Origin: Stenopsyche tienmushanensis
Lineage: Eukaryota > Arthropoda > Insecta > Trichoptera > Stenopsychidae
DNA: 64,000 bases
Assembly (NCBI GenBank): GCA_008973525.1
Contig: WACJ01000127.1
Location: forward strand, 915,630 to 979,629
Reading direction: 5' to 3'
Made by a program: the position numbers and the translations under genes. Below are positions 60,373 through 64,000 of the stretch, in pieces. The notes below the pieces were generated by a model. It did no database searches and had not been told where the DNA came from. It saw nothing but the letters and a program-made list of their open reading frames with translations. Within the stretch, counting starts at the first letter, position 1. Every line of letters begins with the position of its first letter.

Positions 60373-60576
60373 TTAATCTGCTATGTCTGTTCTATAAAAT
60401 AAACCTTCAGTTTCTTTATAAAAATCTTGCAAAGCCGATTGTTCGTTGCAAAGGCATTCGGAGCAATAGATATGCACTTCATTGCGACGATAAGCTTGAG
60501 TTACGTGGCCAATTTGACGTCTCATTGTAACTAAAACTTTAAAAACGCCATTAAATCCTTCATTGAAGATAATCAC
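60373..60576 (-). CDS. Unidentified open frame, possible terminal exon
   Basis: The minus-strand frame ends MRRQIGHVTQAYRRNEVHIY, CSECLCNEQSALQDFYKETE, GLFYRTDIAD and a TAA. A TTTTAG acceptor-like site sits just before TTACAATGAGACG, so an exon of about 165 bases is possible. The CSECLC cysteine cluster and balanced amino-acid use look protein-like, but no family was recognised. It lies 180 bases downstream, on the same strand, of another unidentified frame (60759-61127). No donor site joining them was seen. Confidence 0.28.
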   Translation of the reverse strand: MIIFNEGFNGVFKVLVTMRRQIGHVTQAYRRNEVHIYCSECLCNEQSALQDFYKETEGLFYRTDIAD

Positions 60577-60758
60577 GATAAGAATATTGCTTAATGATTT
60601 TTCGAACTTCTGCCGTCAAAGGTGGCTTATGGTGGTAGAAATTATTGAGTTTTCCTCTAGTTCCAATCTTTCACCATTTTACGCTAGTTGTCTTCGCCTA
60701 CTGGACAATTTTGATATTGAATGTTTGCGTCTGTAGAACATCTGTGGTAGAAAGTTGC

Positions 60759-61127
60759 CTAAATTTCTTCCTTCGTTTCTTTCATCGAGTTTGCGTGTCG
60801 ACGAATGGCAAAAACCGTAAAATTTAGTGATTTTGTATCATCGCCCATGAATTCATCAGTTCGAAAATTTTGGATGCTCAAGACCAAGCTAACCATTATA
60901 TTTGAAACAAGAAATGAATTTAGATAATATAGCAGCTTCTCTATTATGCACAATGGAGAAGTGTTTGTATTAAAAGCGTTAAAGTAAGAAACCGAAGTAC
61001 AAGAGACATGCTCCAATTCTCCAAGCCCTCGCCTCTTCAACAAATGGGATTTAACTGTATTATTCATCAAAATTGTTAGAAATAAATTAAAAGATAATAG
61101 CCAAAGTATTAAAGGAGACATTTTCAT
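60759..61127 (-). CDS. Unidentified open frame with signal-peptide-like start
   Basis: 122 codons from the ATG at 61127 (an in-frame ATG at 61190 gives 143). The N-terminus MKMSPLILWLLSFNLFLTIL is strongly hydrophobic and would serve as a signal peptide. It is followed by a basic KRR site and a stretch with two cysteines (VSCTSV and PLCIIEKLL). By rough estimate about 0.05 to 0.3 open frames this long are expected by chance in the window. No family was recognised and no promoter was identified. It could be a small secreted protein, part of a spliced gene, or chance. Confidence 0.3.
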   Translation of the reverse strand: MKMSPLILWLLSFNLFLTILMNNTVKSHLLKRRGLGELEHVSCTSVSYFNAFNTNTSPLCIIEKLLYYLNSFLVSNIMVSLVLSIQNFRTDEFMGDDTKSLNFTVFAIRRHANSMKETKEEI

Positions 61128-61290
61128 TCTCAAATTGAAATAATAATGTGTAGGACATCCAGGATACGCCATTATTGAAGCTATTAGCACTATTTATGTC
61201 CTGGCTTCCAATATCCGTATGGAAACGAACACGAAAGGGTTCTTCTACACATTCACCCAAGTGACTCGCTGGGTGAGCATTTTTCATAAA

Positions 61291-63676
61291 TAAAATTTAG
61301 ATATCATGCTATCTAGATTTTAGCACATGTTGTTTAGCGTAGATTTTTGCCATATGCAAGCTATGATAATTGTTTCTCTTTGAAATGCTTCATTTACAAC
61401 ATTAATTGTGCGTATTTGTGATATTACTCAACAAATCGATAATTTTTTTCGACATCATTTTAAGATCTTAAATGCCCACTCAAATTTGATGCTCATCAAT
61501 TTTAATCACCTGAAGGATTGTTCAGCCGATTTTTCCCATGGATGATTCTCACATTTTCGATTGTACTCTCGCAAATTATTTTAGCACACGGCTCGTTTGT
61601 TTGAGAGACGTCTTCAACTTTTGACACATCAGTTTCTGATGGAGTGCAAATGATGACCGAAAAGTTGAAATGCTAGTTTGAGCACTTTATTAAAAAACGG
61701 TAGAATCGGTAGTCAGCCAGGCGACAGGTGACCTCATCACGAGTTGTTCTGGTCTTGCTTTTTTTACTCGCAAAGCTTATGAAAATACAAAATTTTCGCA
61801 AAAAACGACCCGAACGAAGATCTATTGATGAGATATTCTTGGCATTTTGATATTTTAATGAGCGCGATTTTATTTTTATTATAATTAATTTCGCTGCATA
61901 TAGCCATTTCTCGAATTTATACTTTATTTTGCTTAATATATTATACATCAATATATTTAAAAATCATATAAAATATTCGCAATGCAGAATTCACATGATT
62001 AACCTATTCGCAATATTTTCCTCGTGTCATCATAAAATATCGAAAATTAATAAAACATTTGATTTATCCCGTGTGTTATTTATTATATAATGTATTTATA
62101 TATGTAAATCGAATTTAGATTATTTTCTTGCTATTTATTTTAGTATAAATTTGACAGCTACTGTATAAGATGTATTTTATGTCATTTGTAGAGAAGACAT
62201 TTGAAGACAAGAATACCACTTTAAATCAAAATTGACATTGATTGCATTTTTTTTTTAATTTCTAGACACTTTGACAAACTGATATTTACACTTTATTGTG
62301 CTTATAATATTGATTTATTAAATATAAAATACACTCAATCGCTAGTTAACACTTAGCGCACGACGCTCATCTTCTTTCTAAACCAACGTCATACACACAC
62401 CTGTTAATCAAAATGGCAAATGTTTCTTCTTCTTCTTGCTTAGAAAATGAACAAGAAACGTGTCATTTTTTCGCACAAGACGCACTTTCGTCATACCATG
62501 CGATTTTTTAGCGATCAATCAAAGCCATTATTTTTTTGCGCGAAATACAATCAAGCAAATACAAAATTGTAATCGCCTCCTATGACAAGCCCCCCAGCGA
62601 CAACAACATCAATAAACTTTATTAGATTCCCAAAATCTCAATACAGTTGTCAAATATGATGCGTTTAATAGCTCTAATCAATCTACAATTCAACATGTGC
62701 AGAGATCGTGCCAACAAATTTGATGTCAACATAATGAACTTGACATTAAAAGATAATTTTTATACAAACGTCTTTCGACTTGTCAGCTTGGGTCGCAAAT
62801 GCAATCAAGCGAATTATTGAAGGGATGATCACAAAAACGTCGAAAATTGCCCTCAACGTCCCAACAAAGAGGCGATACCGCGAATGACGTCAGTTTTGAC
62901 AACAATGAAACGTCGTTCATTTTTATTTCGTCGATAAAACATTTTTTTACACTCAGAGATTGAATCATCATCATTTTTACACTTTTGTCAAATTTAATTG
63001 CTCGGGTCAATGGTCAATGTATGCGAGACGTGCGATGCTTTATGCCGATCCGAAAGTTCTTTTTTTATTATTTGAAACTTTCCATGTCTCAAACGATGAA
63101 TAGATTTCGTATCTATGATCTATTAATGACCATGATCGAACGATAACTAGATAGTGAGTCATCGTGTGTCAATGTTGGCGCCATCTTTTTAAAAGCGTTT
63201 GCCGACTATTGGTCGATATTCTGGCCAATGGCGCACGTGTCGCTGTCGCAAATATTGCTGTGGAATATATTGTAAATCTTTAAAATCCGAATGATATATG
63301 ATTTTTTTGCGACTATATCTATATCTGGAGTATCTATTTTTCTGTTCTGCGCAGGTTTAAGATAACAACCTTTTTATTGTAAATGTTGGCTTACGGTTAG
63401 AAACTGGTATGTGACCCCAAGAAATATTGTTTTTAAGGCATAATTCATGCTGTTATCTTCTTATTGTTCTATATATAATTCATTAGTACATAAACATTTA
63501 GTTGATTAGATCTTCTCCTTCAAAGACCGTTCCTGTATTCTCATTGTCATTTTTAAAGACTTTACCATTCTCCACATATTTATTACTCTTTATTTCATTA
63601 AAAATCTGATTCATTAGCATTAATATAGGCCCTGAAAGTTCATATTGCATTTACAGACATCTAAAACCTGTATGGT
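61291..63676. other. Intergenic stretch without recognised features
   Basis: AT-rich. Short TTC repeats lie near 62427, and a perfect CRE-type TGACGTCA core at about 62885. Nothing coding was recognised. Confidence 0.4.
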
Positions 63677-64000
63677 AGGATGATCACGTATTTGCGACCG
63701 AACTCCAATGATTCATAAAGAGCATGCTCGTCTCCGAAAAGCGAATCCAGCGTATCATTATTACGTATTACAGATGAAAATGTCTAAACATCTTAAGAGA
63801 CCGACCTCAAAATTTACATTCCTACCCTTGTCTGATCGCACTTGCTTATCTTCGCTTTGTTTTTGTTAATTAGAGTAATGACAGAGTCAAGCTTTTCGAT
63901 ATTAGATAAAACAACTTCTGAGAGAAGATATGCCACATATCGTCCACACTTATCCCGTGCGTTATAATATCGCATCGCTATTCCTTATGTTAACGCTCCG
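63677..64000 (+). repeat. Repeat family R2, copy 3 (runs off the window)
   Basis: Starts AGGATGATCACGTATTTGCG, two substitutions or fewer from the other copies, followed by a diverged CATAAAGAGCATGCTCG segment in place of CAGAAAGAGCxxTCTT. A later word, ATATGCCACAT, also occurs at 57419. The right edge is beyond the window. Confidence 0.5.

Noticed and set aside
1..64000. tRNA, rRNA, CRISPR arrays, riboswitches, prophage or operon-like gene clusters
   Set aside because: I looked for tRNA B-box-like GGTTCRANYCC words, regular spacer-repeat arrays and tandem same-strand bacterial-type genes and found none. The window is eukaryotic.

Overview
The window looks like part of an AT-rich insect chromosome (base composition estimated by eye at about 70% A+T). 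Evidence: one clear spliced gene with canonical GT/AG introns for a secreted CAP-superfamily (antigen-5-like) protein; several animal-type mariner relics; pogo/Tigger, hAT and piggyBac relics; and a jockey-clade non-LTR fragment. Nothing looks bacterial: there are no operons, no ribosome-binding sites and no long uninterrupted reading frames. The sequence alone does not fix the insect order. Hemiptera and Coleoptera are both plausible.

Layout. 1-9.5 kb: AT-rich intergenic sequence with one dispersed repeat (about 1.5 kb) and a broken repeat-encoded reading frame (5.9-6.4 kb). 9.5-18 kb: a pogo/Tigger-like repeat family (9.6-10.3, 12.85-13.21 and 17.7 kb), a palindromic-ended element (13.8-14.1 kb) and a possible orphan terminal exon (15.4-15.7 kb). 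18-30 kb: transposase graveyard, with a DDE_3-type relic at 26.1-26.5 kb, mariner relics at 22.3-22.9, 23.01-23.59, 27.84-29.12 and 29.1-29.5 kb, and possibly a further relic at 18.1-18.4 kb. 30-42 kb: a GC-richer island with promoter-like motifs (31.5-32.05 kb), a long-terminal-repeat-like unit (32.7 kb), a piggyBac relic (33.4-34.0 kb), a mariner scrap (35.2 kb) and a hAT relic (37.5-38.3 kb). 42.2-45.7 kb: the CAP gene on the minus strand, five coding exons preceded by a TATA box. 46-64 kb: more pogo copies, two or three mariner pieces (50.9, 51.2-51.7, perhaps 52.1 kb), a second copy of the 1.5 kb repeat, two more copies of the 32.7 kb unit, a 5'-truncated jockey reverse transcriptase (59.4-60.2 kb) and an unexplained cluster of minus-strand reading frames (60.4-61.3 kb).

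Genes working together: only one gene is convincingly functional, so there is no pathway. The CAP protein has a signal peptide, the CAP1 and CAP2 signatures and an unusual cysteine-free Asn/Gln/Ser/Thr/Pro-rich tail of about 125 residues. The rest is mostly decayed DNA transposons. The most informative structures are three mariner copies with recognisable terminal inverted repeats and TA target duplications, two of them shrunk to about 550 bp while keeping the transposase C-terminus, and a shared repeat family whose ends carry the words ATGCG/GTGCG and whose internal sequence lies beside a Tigger-type transposase relic.
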